Both the position numbers and the translations under genes were made by a program. Below the pieces are notes generated by a model. That model did no database searches, was not told the DNA's origin, and saw only the letters and a program-made list of their open reading frames with translations. From Capsicum annuum (taxonomy: Eukaryota; Streptophyta; Magnoliopsida; Solanales; Solanaceae), in NCBI RefSeq assembly GCF_002878395.1, contig NW_025859988.1:356987-420986 (forward strand): DNA of 64,000 nucleotides. The letters are read 5' to 3'. Below, one piece after another: positions 23,061 through 35,793 of the stretch. Position 1 is the first letter of the stretch. Each line of letters begins with the position of its first letter.

Positions 23061-24289
23061 CATTAAAAACATCGGGAGAGTTCTCCTACTCCTGATGCGA
23101 TGGTAAGTCATGGAATTTATTCTAGTGTTAACTGGCAGCAGTGTTAGATAAAGCACCCTAAAAAGGGGCGGGATAAGGGATAGGAGCTGGTGTACTAATA
23201 GTCTGTGCTTGAGGTTGAGCATCTCTGGTTCCCTACCAATCATGCAAATAATCTCCAAGTCTGTGGGCCTGTTTACCACAACCTAAATAACCCCTCAAAT
23301 CTACAAAACACTCACCAGGATGATCCCTACCACACTAAGCACAAGGAGAATAATGAAGCCTATTACCAACACTGTTCTACGACCTAGACATAAAAGGCCT
23401 TCTCTCTTACTCCTACCTTCTTCTAGGTGTAGGAGAACTAGCTGATGAAGGCACTTGAATAGATAGATGTCGCTGAAATTGAGGGCAGTTTTCTCCATAG
23501 AACCTAGTCTACTATACACATGCTGCTCAGATCTAGCCCTCTTGTTACCCCTCACTCTGTCTCTCTCTATAATTTTATCTGCCTCTATCTGTTGTGTATG
23601 CATAATAAACCTAGACAGATCCATATCCCTATACAGCATTGCTGTCTTATACTTTTTTAGAACCAAACCAAAAACACCTATCATAAACTTGGTCATACTA
23701 GCTCCGGTGTCAGAAATCAAATAAGGAGTATACGTGGCAAACTAGTTGAACTTCAAGAAGTACTCCTTAACATTCATGGAGCGCTGCTTCAATTTCATAA
23801 ACTCCTTAATATTTTCTTCCCTCATCTTAAGTGGAAAGAACTTTTCCAAGAATACATCTTGGAACACCTGCCAAGTCATAGGAGCAACATCCTCACCTCT
23901 ACCCTTTCTCCATAATACAACCCATCATAAGCAATGTCCTTTAACCTGTAAGACACCAACTAAACACTTTCTATGTCAGAAGCATGCATCACTTTTGTGA
24001 TCTTTCTCACCTTTTCAAGGTACAACTGTTGGTCCTCATCTTCATTGGACCCATAAAATTCTGGCGGATTCATCCATATGAAATCACAGATCCTAGAAGC
24101 AACTACATCACCTCCCTACTGATTAGCAAATGCGGCCTAGTTATTCGCCAAAATATTAGCAGTGACTTCTTCGGCTAATGCCTAAAAGGCTGCCCAAAAC
24201 TCAGCATAAGACATAGTATCATTCAAAGGATAAACAGTTGGGGGTCACTCATTATCATTTCCATGGGCATTCGCTCTTTGGAGAGGTAT
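23061..24289 (-). pseudogene. gag: gag of element D (broken)
   Basis: Near 24289 the expected start appears as ATA-CCT-CTC-CAA-AGA, where related Gags begin Met-Pro-Pro-Arg-Arg, so the start codon looks lost (inference). MSYAEFWAAFQALAEEV follows at 24214. The capsid region is broken up, but a clear segment is open at 23301-23720 (MTKFMIGVFGLVLKKYKTAM, LSRFIMHTQQIEADKI). The zinc knuckle near 23250-23290 reads YLGCGKQAHRLGDY: the first and last Cys are replaced by Tyr, so it could not bind zinc. Confidence 0.75.
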
Positions 24290-24476
24290 TTTATGAAATA
24301 GGTGAGCACAAATTAATAATAAGAGGGACAACTGCGGCATAATGTTATCAGAAAGAAAGAAACAATTTTTCCTAAAATGTCTTGTCGCCTCTTGCTTATA
24401 GATGTGGTGTGCTACACACCTATTATCAAGACTCTAATTAATGCGGCTTGTCAGACTCCCTAGGACACCTTCAAAA

Positions 24477-24494
24477 CCTTAGGCTCTAATACCA
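24477..24494 (-). other. Primer-binding site of element D
   Basis: On the minus strand TGGTATTAGAGCCTAAGG follows the LTR after four bases. It matches the tRNA-Met site in 11 of the first 12 positions and fixes the orientation of D. Confidence 0.8.
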
Positions 24495-24498
24495 TGTT

Positions 24499-26936
24499 TG
24501 TAACGATCCAAAATCACCTCCCGAGATGTCACACGGTGCTTAGGGATACAAGTAGCCCCAAGCTAACCCTTTGAGCCTATCACTTCTTATAATTACTCAT
24601 TCAAGAAGGAATATACAAAACACTGGCACTGCTATATAAAATAAAAGGAAATATGAAGGTAGTACTCCATCTAAATGACCATAATATTGAAATCTCAACA
24701 AAACAACAGTCTGATAACTAGTCTGACAAAGTCTCTACTACTCCAGGAACTCGAGAGCTATTCGGACAAGTCCCCAACTGACTCAAACTAAACTGAAAGT
24801 CATAACATAAATACTCGAATACTGAAATATATTAGGTCCTTGAATAATGAGACTCACCACTGTAGAAATGTAAATGAAGGTACTCGAGAATCACTAATGA
24901 GGATCAGATTAAGTACCTGAACCTACATTATAAGACAATGTAGCTCATAGACTTATATGTTTATCATCACTTGGGAATGTACTGAGTATATGAGGGTGTA
25001 TGCATTTATATAAAACAATATCAATACTCTATAATCAAACTATGCATACAAATAGAAATGACTTACATGTCTTGAATAAGTCAAAAATGTAAAGCTCATA
25101 AATCATGTAGAATGAAGTATGTAACACAAATATCGTGAGTCATTATACTTTGGATTTAAAATTGCGGTCCACTCCTATTCTCATTACTCATAGGATAAAG
25201 GAAGCTTTAAAAAATACTTTCTACTCATGCATATGTTTAATGGAGGGTAAACCTTTTTTATTACTCAAAAACTTATAACTCTATTAAACTCAAACACTTG
25301 GAACTCGAAATCATATGACTCGGAACAAGAGAGGTATCATACTCTTACCAAGAAGTATAACCTCAAAATCCATGGTAACTTCCCAAATTCCCATGGTAAC
25401 TTCCCAACTCGATTCTAAATACTACTCCCTATAGTTTATCTCTCTCATCTCATGAAAATCCACATTCAAAATAATTGCATAGTTCATAAGAACCCAATAG
25501 TCAAATCTATAATCTCATGTGGTAGAGTGGATTTCAAAACTCTATGAACATTAGGTCAAAATATTTCTCAATAATCTCAAAATACTCAAATCATGGGTGC
25601 TTATAGAATAATAGTTTATAAAATTGCAAGTCTCAAGTAGGGCTTAATGACTTATAATTCAATCTAAAGTTAAAAATCATCATAATACATAAAAGATAGC
25701 ATATAGATTCATAATTCATATAGAAATTTGGAATTTGCAGCAATTTATCTTAATATCACAACATACTCATATACTTCAGTATCTCAGATATTGCAACTAT
25801 TAACTTCTCAAGGATTAAAATCATGAGGTATAAACCCAGCTTTAATTTCTCAAGAAAATATGTAAAAATTATTTCATTAGACTCTCAGTTCATGGGAAAT
25901 ATAAATGGCTTGCAACCAACAACAATGGGTGAAAAAATCCTAATTCAATTTCATGTAAGATCTCATAAGTTGCAGAAAATTATAGTTTAAAGAAGCCTTT
26001 GGGCACAAGGGTGAAAGGATTACCCTTGTTCAAAACCCCACATATCTTAGATTATAAAATTGGATGAACAAGATTGATTTAAACTCTTTTTATTACTCTT
26101 GAGAGAATGTTCTTGCAACCCTTGAACTTGGAGAACTCAAATCCCAACTCAATTTGTAGAATCTATGGTGAGTTGTTGGATTTCCTGAAGAAGGGTTTTA
26201 GATTTTATAGTGATGAAGAACCCCTAGCTCTCTTGTGTTTGGGATGACCAATGAATCCATTTGCTTCATTTTGAATATATCTAGATGATAAAAGATTGGA
26301 GAAGACTAACACTCCCTTTTTAAAATAAGTTAAAAATATTAAACGAGGGTTGCGATAGTCGAAGCAACAGTCCATCGCTAGTCTGACATTCCATCGAATC
26401 ATCCGTCATATGTTGGTAAAAAAAGAATGCACTATCTTTAAGTGACGGTCAAAGAAACGGTCCGTCATAGTCTAGATGGTCTGTCAGATCATTAGTCGCA
26501 CGTTGTCCAGGATAAGGCCACACTTTCTCAGTGACGACAGTTTCAGCGATGGTACATCACAGCTTTGATGGTCTATTATCCTGGCAGTTGCACTTCGGCC
26601 ATGAAAGGGAGTTACTGCCTTGGTTGCAATGGTCTGAGTGATGGTCCATCGTACACTCGATAGTCTATTGGATCATCTGTCCTAGTTGGGCGGTTCCAAC
26701 AACTCTCAATAAAATGGTGATAACTTCTCACCCCGAAACCAAATTTGGATGAAATTGGTATCATTTGAAAGCTAATACAATTATATACTTTACCCAAAGT
26801 CAAGTTTAAGAAAATTCTATATGGTTTAAACACCAATCACTTGGGAAGTCACTTCTCAATCTTTTAGGAGCAGAATTATACTTCACTTGACATACTTTAA
26901 GGCCTGGAGTAGGAGGGAACTTTGCAGAGTCTTATA
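24499..26936 (-). repeat. 5' LTR of element D
   Basis: On the plus strand it starts TGTAACGATCC and ends TCTTATA. It is 2.44 kb long. The last 590 bases pair with the truncated 3' LTR at 18871-19450, and the whole pairs with the opposite-strand copy at 35794-38411. Its first 500 plus-strand bases share blocks with the LTR of element F, for example GAGATGTCACACGGTGCT. The dyad cluster is at 26345-26690. Confidence 0.85.
26345..26690 (-). promoter_or_regulatory. GACGG/CCGTC dyad cluster in D 5' LTR
   Basis: The same arrangement as in the 3' LTR (for example GTGACGGTC, CGGTCCGTCATAG, GCGATGGTACATC). It keeps the position but has lost several CpG sites, as expected for methylated DNA. Confidence 0.45.
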
Positions 26937-28197
26937 ATAGGTGGCTTGTTGAGTTGATTACAATGATACATGAAGGGTATACATGTGTTAAATCAAGTGG
27001 AAACATCATAATAGTCTTGGAGTGGACCAACAAAAGTACAAATCGGAATATGATGAAATTAGGATGCTTGGAAGATAATACCTCATCGCGGTAGATGGCT
27101 AAATGACAATAGATGCATTCTAGTAGATCAACACAATTGCACCATGTCATAGGCTTATAGCATTGAGCTCACTGGTGCATTGCGGTAAGGAGTTAATCTC
27201 AAAGTGTCAATTTCCAGTAGCTTGTCACGATTAGGACATATCACAGAGCTTATAGTGATGAGCACTATGGAGTGATGCGATGAAGTACAAAAGTAGGAAT
27301 TATTTCCAGCTATAAAAGGAAAACGTGTGATCAATAAAAATACTCATCATTGGATAATTGGGATAAGATTGGGAGGATGCTGCACATTATTTTTAGGTTT
27401 TTATTCTTTAATTTAGTATATTTATTGTGTTGATATTTCATACAATTAATTGGATGAGGATTATAAACATGAGTGGCTAAAAACACCCTTTCTGAGGTTA
27501 AATCCAAGATCATGAAGACTATTGTTTTGAATTGATTTCGTTTAATTTGCTTACCATATTTGGTTGCTAGTTTATCCTTGCTTTTATTATTTTATTGATT
27601 TATCACCATGATAATATTATATTGTCAATATTATGATCTCGGGAGAGGGTATAAGGATACAGAACGTGGGGATAAAAAAAGTAGGGTTCTTATTCTTTTT
27701 TGAAATAAGGAATTCAAATTAGTGTCTAGAATAGGGATGTACTTAAAAGCCTTGCATGATTCACATGTAGGAGGATTGCTTAAAGAACCTAATTTGGTAA
27801 TTACATCCCCGCTAAATGATTTAGTTGTAATGTCCTAATTAGGTAAATAGTTAGAGGTCGGGAGACCATGATCATGTGATTAACCGTACGTATCAACAAT
27901 CAAGATAAGCAAGTTAATGAATGAATTTCAATATCATAGTATTATTGTTTGAAATTCTTTCACCCTGGCCTTTACTCTATTTATTTTCTCAAGTCTTTTA
28001 TTTTATGGATTGTTTACTTTACTTTAGTTATAAAAATTCAAAAACTCTTGTTTCGTTACGCTTGCACTAGATTGATCTAAATTCTGAACAAAAATCAAAT
28101 AGTTGTTACAACATGTCACTATGGGATTGATATTCGACTTTCTTGAAGGAAACTATATGATTTGGCAGACCACTTAAACTTGCATGTGCGCTGCCAA
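26937..28197 (+). repeat. 5' LTR of element E, left part removed by D
   Basis: Aligns with 52557-53797 of the 3' LTR; common landmarks are GAGTTGATTACAATGATA, AATCAAGTGGAAAC, TATAAAAG and ACTTGCATGTGC. About 275 bases of LTR start are absent because element D sits at this point and a deletion removed the other side. A block of short dyads lies at 27110-27290. Confidence 0.8.
27311..27317 (+). promoter_or_regulatory. TATA-like box in E 5' LTR
   Basis: TATAAAA within CTATAAAAGGA. The same box is present in the 3' LTR at 52930, directly after the dyad block in both copies. It is the likely transcription start region of E. Confidence 0.55.
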
Positions 28198-28202
28198 GTT
28201 TT

Positions 28203-28220
28203 TGGCGCCATTGCTGGTGA
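28203..28220 (+). other. Primer-binding site of element E (tRNA-Asp type)
   Basis: TGGCGCCATTGCTGGTGA agrees at 15 of 18 positions with the complement of the plant tRNA-Asp 3' end (TGGCGCCGTTGCCGGGGA), the site typical of Athila elements. Confidence 0.85.
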
Positions 28221-28339
28221 CTTATAATTTGGCAACTTCTTTGGTTTTAGTATTTCTTTTTAGATTTCTTTGGTGTTTTACGCTTGGTCTTGTTTTTGTA
28301 TTTGAAGGAAATATACTTTTAAAGAAGTAAGCTGGCAAG

Positions 28340-29610
28340 GGCACGAGAATTGGTTGAACTAAGCCTCGAACTGTGCAACTTCTAAATTTCACAATTCCAA
28401 GAATATCAAGATATTCCTGCTCTCATGGCTGATGAATAAGAAGCCCATAGGACAATTAGAGAAATGTCAATCCCACTTCTGATAAATCTGACCTCATCTT
28501 TTTAGAAATGAATTGTTGGAGAGAGGTTTAAGATAAATAATAATATGGTAAAACTGTTGATTAGCAGTGGACAGTTTAAAGGGCTTTCACATAAAGATCG
28601 ATATGTCTACTTGCAAAATTTCATTGAGCTTACTGATTCATTCATTTCGACAGATGTGAATATTGATTATGTGAGGCTGACACTCTTCCCCTATTTAGTT
28701 ATTGGTGAAGATAAAATATGGTTGAACTCTGAGCCAGCAAATTCAATCACATCATGGGATGTCTTAGCCAAAAAGTTCGTCATCAGATTTTTTTCTGTAT
28801 GGTAATACTGTGAAACTTTGCAGTAAGATAGTGAGCTTCAAACAAAGACTAGATAAGAACTTATATAATGTATAGGAGGAGTTCAACACACTTCTTCGAG
28901 ATTGTCCACATCATTAATAATCCAATGTGGTACTTGAACATACTTTTGTAGAAGCACTAGACCACAACACAAATTTTACTAGATTCAGCTGCAGGTGGTC
29001 AAGCACTAAAGTTGACTTATGATAAGTTGTACATGTTATTGAACCACATCACATAAGGAAATCTAGAGTGGCATAGTGATTTTAGGAACGCCTCGAAGAA
29101 AATTCCACGTGTGTTTGAGGTAGAACAATTCACTACTTTATCACCTCAGGTTTCTGTATTACAAAATTTGATAAACACCCAGTTCAGTAGGATGAAAGTG
29201 TGAGATACACAGCCTGCAACATCAGGTAATACAGTTCAACAGACTAATGGTTGGTGTGAAGTTTTTGGTAACATTGGCCATTCAGCGGCCATGAATGCTG
29301 CCAATACTGAATTTGTGAGGCAATTGGGAACAACTACAACATTAAGTGGTAGATTCAATAACCGAATCCACCATGGAAGTCCCAACAAAAGCAAATTCAG
29401 CAACCACAAGCATAGGGAAATCATTCAACTAGCAATTTGGAAGAGATGGTGAAACAAATTTTAAGAAATCAAACATAGTTGGCTGCAGATACTAGTAACA
29501 AACAAGCAACCCTTAGAATATTAAATTTGAAGTTAGGGAAGTTACAACAAACACTAATTACCAGTCCTCAAGATGGTTTGCTAGGAGATTTACAAAACCC
29601 TAAATAAGTA
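28340..29610 (+). pseudogene. gag: gag of element E (broken)
   Basis: The frame 28545-28805 reads SSGQFKGLSHKDRYVYLQNF and WLNSEPANSITSWDVLAKKF, the conserved capsid core of Athila-like Gag. Further pieces follow after stops to 29050. At 29252-29299 the zinc knuckle reads WCEVFGNIGHSAAMN: the first Cys and the His are kept, the second and third Cys are Phe and Asn. Afterwards an Asn/Gln-rich linker and a MTITLRSGND-like segment (29610) lead into protease. Confidence 0.75.
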
Positions 29611-30545
29611 ATGACAATCACTTTGAGAAGTGGTAATGATCTTAATGAAGAAAATCCAAAGGCAACTAAGGATATAGATGACGATGTAGTGAATAAATAT
29701 GTAAATGAAAAAGTTACTAAAATGTTGAGGAAGTTTGAGTACTAGAAAGAAAGTTTTGCTGAAGAAGAGAAAAAGATCCCACAACTACCTTTCCCTACAG
29801 AAGCATATCAAGGCAAATAAGAATGAATGCTTTAAGAAGTTCTTTGACTCGTTTAGAGAATAACATATTAACTTACCTCTTTTAGATGTTTTACAGGGAA
29901 TCCCCAAGTATGCTAAGTACTTGAGGGATGTGGTCACTAATAAAGTTAAGTTATAGCATATGAAGGCGATAACACTAACTAAGGAGTGTAGTTTAATGGT
30001 TACTTAAAAGATGCCCAAAAAGATTAATGGACCTGGGAGGAGTTTAGTCTAATGGTTACTCAAAAGATGCCTAAAAAGCTTAATGGCCTAGGGAAGTCCA
30101 CTCTCCTTATTCAAATTAGCAACAGTGAGGTGGTTCAGGCACTAAGTGATTTAGGGGAAAGTATCAACTAGATATCCCTATTTTTTTCAACACATTAGTC
30201 TTGGGAAAGCCTAGACCGAGCTCTGTGTTACTACAACTAGCAAATGGGACCATATCCCATCTTGAAGGAGTGATAGAGGATGTTCTCATAAAGGTTGGTA
30301 AATTAATCATTCATGCTGACTTTATTGGTCTAGATTTTCATGTAGATAACAATCTACCAATCATCTTGGGGAGCTCATTTTTAGAGATGGGAGGAGCTTT
30401 GATTGATGTTAGAGAGGCTACGCTCATAATGAGGTTGGAGGATGAAGATGCAATTTTTAAAGTGTACAGACTGCTTAACATACTATGCCACTATACAAAT
30501 TTATGCATGATTAGTGTGATTGAAGGGCTATGTATGGGGTGGTGA
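29611..30545 (+). pseudogene. Protease of element E
   Basis: The pre-protease region PLLDVLQGIPKYAKYLRDVV can be read at about 29877-29935. The frame 30201-30545 then gives MGKPRPSSVLLQLANGTI, EGVIEDVLIKVGKLI, ADFIGLDF and LPIILGSSFLEMGGALIDV, the second half of the retroviral-type aspartic protease. The active-site DLGAS segment just upstream (30148-30170) is eroded. Near 30010-30090 a 30-40 base segment (AAGATGCCCAAAAAG, AAGATGCCTAAAAAG) is duplicated in tandem. Confidence 0.75.
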
Positions 30546-30782
30546 AGCATATTCTACAATACCTCTTTGGATACCTTTATTGAGCATCCTAAAACACAAT
30601 TATCTAAGCCTGACATGATGAAAATGAATGACCCAGAAAAGCATATAGTTTGAAAATTTTTTAACCTTGAGAGTTCACTCTCAATAGGTCAGAAAAAATA
30701 GTAAGATGGTCTCAAAGTTTAAGGAAAAAGATTAAGCAACTTGGTTAAGTTGGGTCGTGCTACGACACTAAATTAGGCTCTA

Positions 30783-30800
30783 CATGGGAGGAAATCCATG
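30783..30800 (+). other. Candidate conserved RNA hairpin downstream of E gag-pro
   Basis: CATGGG-AGGAAA-TCCATG forms a six-pair stem (one G-U pair), extended to seven pairs by the flanking A and T. The loop is identical to that in element C, and the two outermost stem pairs differ from C in a compensatory way. The lead ACTAAATTAGGCTCTA also matches C. Confidence 0.6.
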
Positions 30801-30805
30801 TTAAT

Positions 30806-32082
30806 GTAGGTATGTTTTATTTTTTAGTTTTTAGTCCTACTTCACTAGTTTTTATGTTTTTTGAGTCATAGGTTGATAGGAGGTCTGAGTACCAAAAACC
30901 TGAGCTAAGGAGTATTACGAAGACTATGTGTGTGGTTCACAGATCCTCTTGATGTTTGAAGATGCTACTAGCTAGGATTATAGGCCTCATGGAGTATGTT
31001 TATCCCCTCTTTTAAAGTATACTTTGGGGAAAAAGTAGATTTTGAAGTCTCGGATGGGGAAATTCCCATTTTTAGGGTAAATTTAAAATTTTTGTAATAG
31101 GAATAAGTGAGATATTCTGGTTAGTGCTATATTTGATTTCATGATGCAAGTGTTTTTCTTGTTAAGGCATGTTGATTATGTGAATTTCTACTTTTGAGAC
31201 TCCTAGTCTCATATTTTTACTCTTGTTCTTGTTGGCTTAAAGTTGAATTCATGTGACTCTTTGGTTAAGAGTCTTTGATAATACTCTATGAGTTGATCAT
31301 GTGCCATGTGCGTGTAAGGTGTTGTATATTCCTTGTTGCAAGTGTTGTCTAGAACATGCCTGTTGTGTGTGTGAAGCAAAATAATGAGTATGGGTTAAGG
31401 ATATGATATTGGCATTTCTTTGATAGCTTGTTTTATACAATGTTATTGACCTACTTTTGTGCTTAATCCTAGTAAGCCCCATTGAGCCTTTAGATTTTTC
31501 TTTGGTAGCCTTATGAGTAGCCTAATACCATATTTGATAGACCTTAATTTGATCCAAAGCTCCTCAACACTTAAGTTAAATTTAGTGGGTTAAGAAGAAT
31601 GAAATTGAAGATGAAAAAGTTGAGATTGAAGACTCAAAGTGATAGTTATTGGTGTTCAGTTGTATTATTTTGTGTTGTGATAGGGAGTTAAGTAATGAAA
31701 AGAATTAAAATTTGTTTAAATTGAGTGAGTTATGCATAGAGTAGTCCCACCATAGTGTTTATAAATGAGCTTAATACGATGGGGTAGACAAAAATGGTGT
31801 AATTTAATTGTTGGAGATTACTTTTAATTTTATAATATAGTGTATTTAGACACTTAGGGAAGATAGTCACTACTTACAAATAGTTCTTACCAGTCCCTTA
31901 GCCTGCATTACATCCCAAAAAGATGTATTCGATCCTAAGCTTAACATTCTAATATTAGTGGAGTATTAAACTAAGGGAAATCGTATGGTTCATTATGTGT
32001 AACTTGTTATTTTTTTATGAGAATGACCAAAATTTAATTCTTACACCCATTCTGTTATAAATTTCATTTATATGAGTGATTA
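30806..32082 (+). other. 3' untranslated part of element E, left section
   Basis: No domain recognised. It resembles the non-coding region behind pol in element G (T-rich, then purine-rich, with a CCTTAGCCTGCATTAC stretch near 31900 that resembles CCCTAGCCTACATTAC at 46451 in G). It stops at 32082 where the LTR of F begins and continues at 51959. Confidence 0.55.
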
Positions 32083-34448
32083 TGTAGTGCCTCAAAAATG
32101 GGTCCTGAGATGTCACACGGTGCTCCATACTACAAATAGCCCTGAGCTAACCCTTAAAGTCTGTTACTCATTTTGAAGACCCAAGTAAAAATAATATAAG
32201 AATGCGGTATGCGAAAATACTGAACTGGACTAAGTTCAACTGAACATAATGTCTGGAAATATTTAACTACGAAATTTGAAACAACCAATACTGAAAAACA
32301 TAAATATATCTAATACTCAGACAAGCCTCTAATACTAGTACTAGAGAGTCACTAGAACAGACCCAAAACTTACTTGAACCTTCTGACATAACTAGATAAA
32401 CAAATCTGAAAATAAAACTGGAAATGTGAATAACTGGGTCCCCAAACTATGAGGACTTACTTACTGTCAGGATGTTCAGAGGGATGCGTTGGGTTAATTA
32501 TGCTGCTGGAATAGAGCACCTGAACCTACATTATGAGACAATATAACACATACACATATATATAGATCAGTATTTTTAGAATGTACTGAGGATGTGGGGG
32601 TGAATGCATAAGTAAAACATATCTCAATATTTACGTATGCTGACAAAATAATGCTTGCAAAATGTAAATAGCTCACATTATCTTGAGTATCTGAAAACTG
32701 AAAATCATAAATCATGAACAATAAAGCATATTATATAAATCTTTTGAGCCCTAACATGTAGTACTAAAAGCTTTAATAGTAATCTATTTTCAATTTGTGG
32801 AAGTAAAGTGTAAAAGGACTCACCTTTTTATGTGTAAACTAAGAGCTAAAATCTCACGGCTAATGACTTAAGTAAAGCAATATCTAAATAAAATCATGAT
32901 CCTTTACACTTAGTTTCAAAAAGCTTTTCTGTTATTCTTTTCTGTTAAGGTTACTTATTTCAGTAGGGTGTTCTTCCAACCAACATACACTATGTGAGCT
33001 ATCATAGTGTCCAATGTCTAGTTCCCTGATGGGAAAACCTAACGTTGGGGAGAGGTCTCATACTTTTGGCAAAGAGTGTAACCTAATCTAAGTGATCACA
33101 TCTGTAACTGTCATCTATATAGAAATAGGAATAATCTGCATAATCTGTACCTACATTGGCTCGTTGTTCTGGGGCATGTAATCATACCCAACTCGGTGCT
33201 AAATACTACTCCCTTTATATCTATATGTTCATTATGTAGCAAATCCACTTTAAAAGATAGCATAAGGGTTTGTACTGAAAACCAGTTATGCATCTATCTG
33301 TTTTAAATAGTAACCAAAACTAATCTATTTTCTATGAACTGTAATAAAACTACAATGTGGATATCTAATCTAAGGATCAAAAGATAAAATATTTCTCAAA
33401 ATCTGAATACATGCTAGTCATAGGGTGCTTAAGAGAAAAATCTTCTCAAAATATCAATACATAATTAGGGCTTAAAACCCATACTTTAAACTCATATGAA
33501 ATCATCACACAATAATTAAAATCTTGAAATTCTTCCATTATTATTGTCAAGATAGTGAACTTTAACTCTCAATGTTTATAAAATCACTTCACATGCATAA
33601 AAATGCAAAAGTAGATATGCAATTCAACATTTAATCACATGTAACATCTACATCTTCAAAAAATGATAATTGGGTATGAACCCTAGACCATAAATCACAT
33701 AATTTCATGTAATTGAAACCTTAAAAACTAGTTTTGGACACAAAGATTAAGGAAGTATGCATGTTCATAACCCCACATACCTTGCTTGATGAATTGAATG
33801 TAAAAGATTGAAATTTTGAATCTCTAATGGAGTTCTTGAAGCTTCTTCTTAAACTTCTTGAGCCCAAAACTTTTGATTATTGGCATTCTTAGAGTAGTAG
33901 TTATGGAATTGTTTTTTATTCGTGGAGCTAGGGTTTTTGTTCTTGGCAATGAAAAATATCAATAATGAAGCATCTTTGCTATTTAAGGCTAAAATTGTGT
34001 GTTTTGGGTGGATTTGGGGGATGGTAAATGACTTACTTACCTCCATAAACCCGTCATTTAACAACACAAAAACTAGGTAACACTGCAATAAGTGATGCAT
34101 CGTGTAGCTCACTTCAATGTGATTAGCGACACATCACATTATTTAACCGACGTAACCACCGACGTAGCGCATCTAAATTGCATCAATGTTCTATTTTGGC
34201 TAACCAAACATGCCCCTAACCTTCTCCAAAAATTTTGAAACTAACCCTGGAGATACTACAGACTACCCTGATCTTGAAACAAATTAGAAATTGACATTAC
34301 ATGGTCAGGAAGGTCGATAATAAAATTGTCAAAATTTAGAGGCAAAAAATGAGACTAAGTCTCCAAAACATAGCTAAAATTTTAGGTCCTAAGTCTCTGG
34401 AGTTCCTTTTTTGAGCTGAATTGAACTAGAAAGAATACGGGTAATACA
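32083..34448 (-). repeat. 3' LTR of element F
   Basis: Starts TGTAGTGCCTC and ends GGTAATACA on the plus strand, 2.37 kb. The region from 33055 on pairs with 48428-49082 and 51371-51958. It shares with D's LTR the block GAGATGTCACACGGTGCT and the ACCTGAACCTACATTAT segment, so the two families are related at this end. Short dyads occur at 34085-34190. Confidence 0.85.
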
Positions 34449-34464
34449 ATATCTCCCCTTAAGG
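34449..34464 (-). other. Polypurine tract of element F
   Basis: On the minus strand the sequence is TTAAGGGGAGATAT, directly before the LTR start TGTATTACC. It is the same type as in B and D. Confidence 0.7.
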
Positions 34465-34689
34465 TCATTCATCCCCTAATGAGACTAGTTAAACTAAGGA
34501 TACTGAGGAACTGAGACAATGTATTGGAATGCGCAACTAAAATAGAACTCATGACTGAATAAAAAACATAATGAGCGACTGAACTAATCTGTGAGTGCAT
34601 GAATTGACATAAAGATAACTTTAAGGCTGAAACTGAGACAGGAAAAAGCAATAAGTTAAGAAACACTATTATCTTAGGTTTGATTTGAG

Positions 34690-35793
34690 TTTATGAAGAA
34701 GAGGTGAGGGTACTTGGTTTACATGTTTGTTTCTATTTCCCAAGTGGCACCCTCAATAGACTGATTTCGCCACAAAACATTAACTAAGGGAACTTCTACG
34801 TTCCTTATTCTACTGATCTGGAGATCAAGAATCTCTACTTGGATTTCTTTGTATGAAAGGACATTCTGAATATCTGTGCTTTCTAGAAGGACTACAATTG
34901 TTGAATCATCCATACACTTTTTCAATAAGGACACCTGAAACACTGGGTGAACTGATGACAAGTCTGCCAGTAGCTCAAGCTCATATGATTGATTTCGTAC
35001 ATGAATCAATATCCTATAGGGACTCATATATTAAGGGATAAGTTTACCCTTTTTGCAAAATCTTTTCACCGACTTCAAGGGTGAAACCATCAGGTAAACA
35101 AAATCATCGACTTTAAATTCAAGATCTCTTTTCTTCTCACATTTGTATAAGATTTCTGTCAACTCTGTGCTGCCTTCAATCTATCTCTAATATGCTAGAA
35201 TTTCTCTATCGCTTCAAACACCATATCTGGTCCTACCAAAGTGGCCTCACCAACTTCAAACTAATCGATAAGTGACCTATATCGTATCCAATAAAGGGCC
35301 CAAAATAGGGCCATCTGAATACTATAATGGTAATTGTTATTGTAGGCAAGCTCGATAAATAGCAAATGGTCATCCCAACTTCCTTTGAAGTGTAGAACAT
35401 ATGCCCTCAACATATCCTTTAAGGTTTGAATGGCCCTCTATGCCTGATTATCTGTCTGTAAGTTAAAAGCTGAACTGAGATGAACTTGGGTACCAAAACC
35501 CTTCTAAAAGGCTTTCTAAAATTGAAAGGTAAACTAACTACCTCTATCTAAGATGATAGATAATGGAACTCCATTTAATCTAACCAAATTTCTAATATAT
35601 AGCTTAGCATAATCCTTTGGTGTGAAAAATATGTGAACTAGCATGAAGTAGGCTGATTTGGTTAATTTATCTAAAATAACCCAATGCGAATTATGTTGCC
35701 GACGCAAATAGGGTAATCCAGTAATAAATTTCATGTTCACCTCTTCCCACTTCTAAGTGGGTATACTAGATTTCTGTAATGTTTCACCAGGTC
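34690..35793 (-). pseudogene. Integrase of element F (partial, broken)
   Basis: The frame 35534-35740 covers the start of the catalytic core: MNMKFITGLPYLRRQHNSHW, then YAKLYIRNLVRLNGVPLSI and LDRGS. The first catalytic Asp position (Met-Asp-Phe in relatives) is Lys, while the second Asp in LDRG is kept. The frame 34719-35027 covers the C-terminal DNA-binding part and the chromodomain-like tail (ELELLADLSSVHPVFQVSLL, VEILDLQISRIRNVEVPLV). Intervening core sequence is frameshifted. It is cut at 35793 by a D-family LTR. Confidence 0.8.

Larger units (their letters stand above)
18871..26936 (-). mobile_element. Element D: Ty3 Tekay/Del-like retrotransposon
   Basis: Reading right to left: 5' LTR (24499-26936), primer-binding site, gag, protease, RT, RNase H, integrase with a chromodomain-like end, purine tract and the first 580 bases of the 3' LTR. 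The order and the chromodomain-type tail place it among chromoviruses, probably Tekay/Del. It is the most complete pol in the window after G but has stops throughout. Its right end abuts the interior of element E's 5' LTR, so it inserted into E; the left end is cut off by a deletion. Confidence 0.85.
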
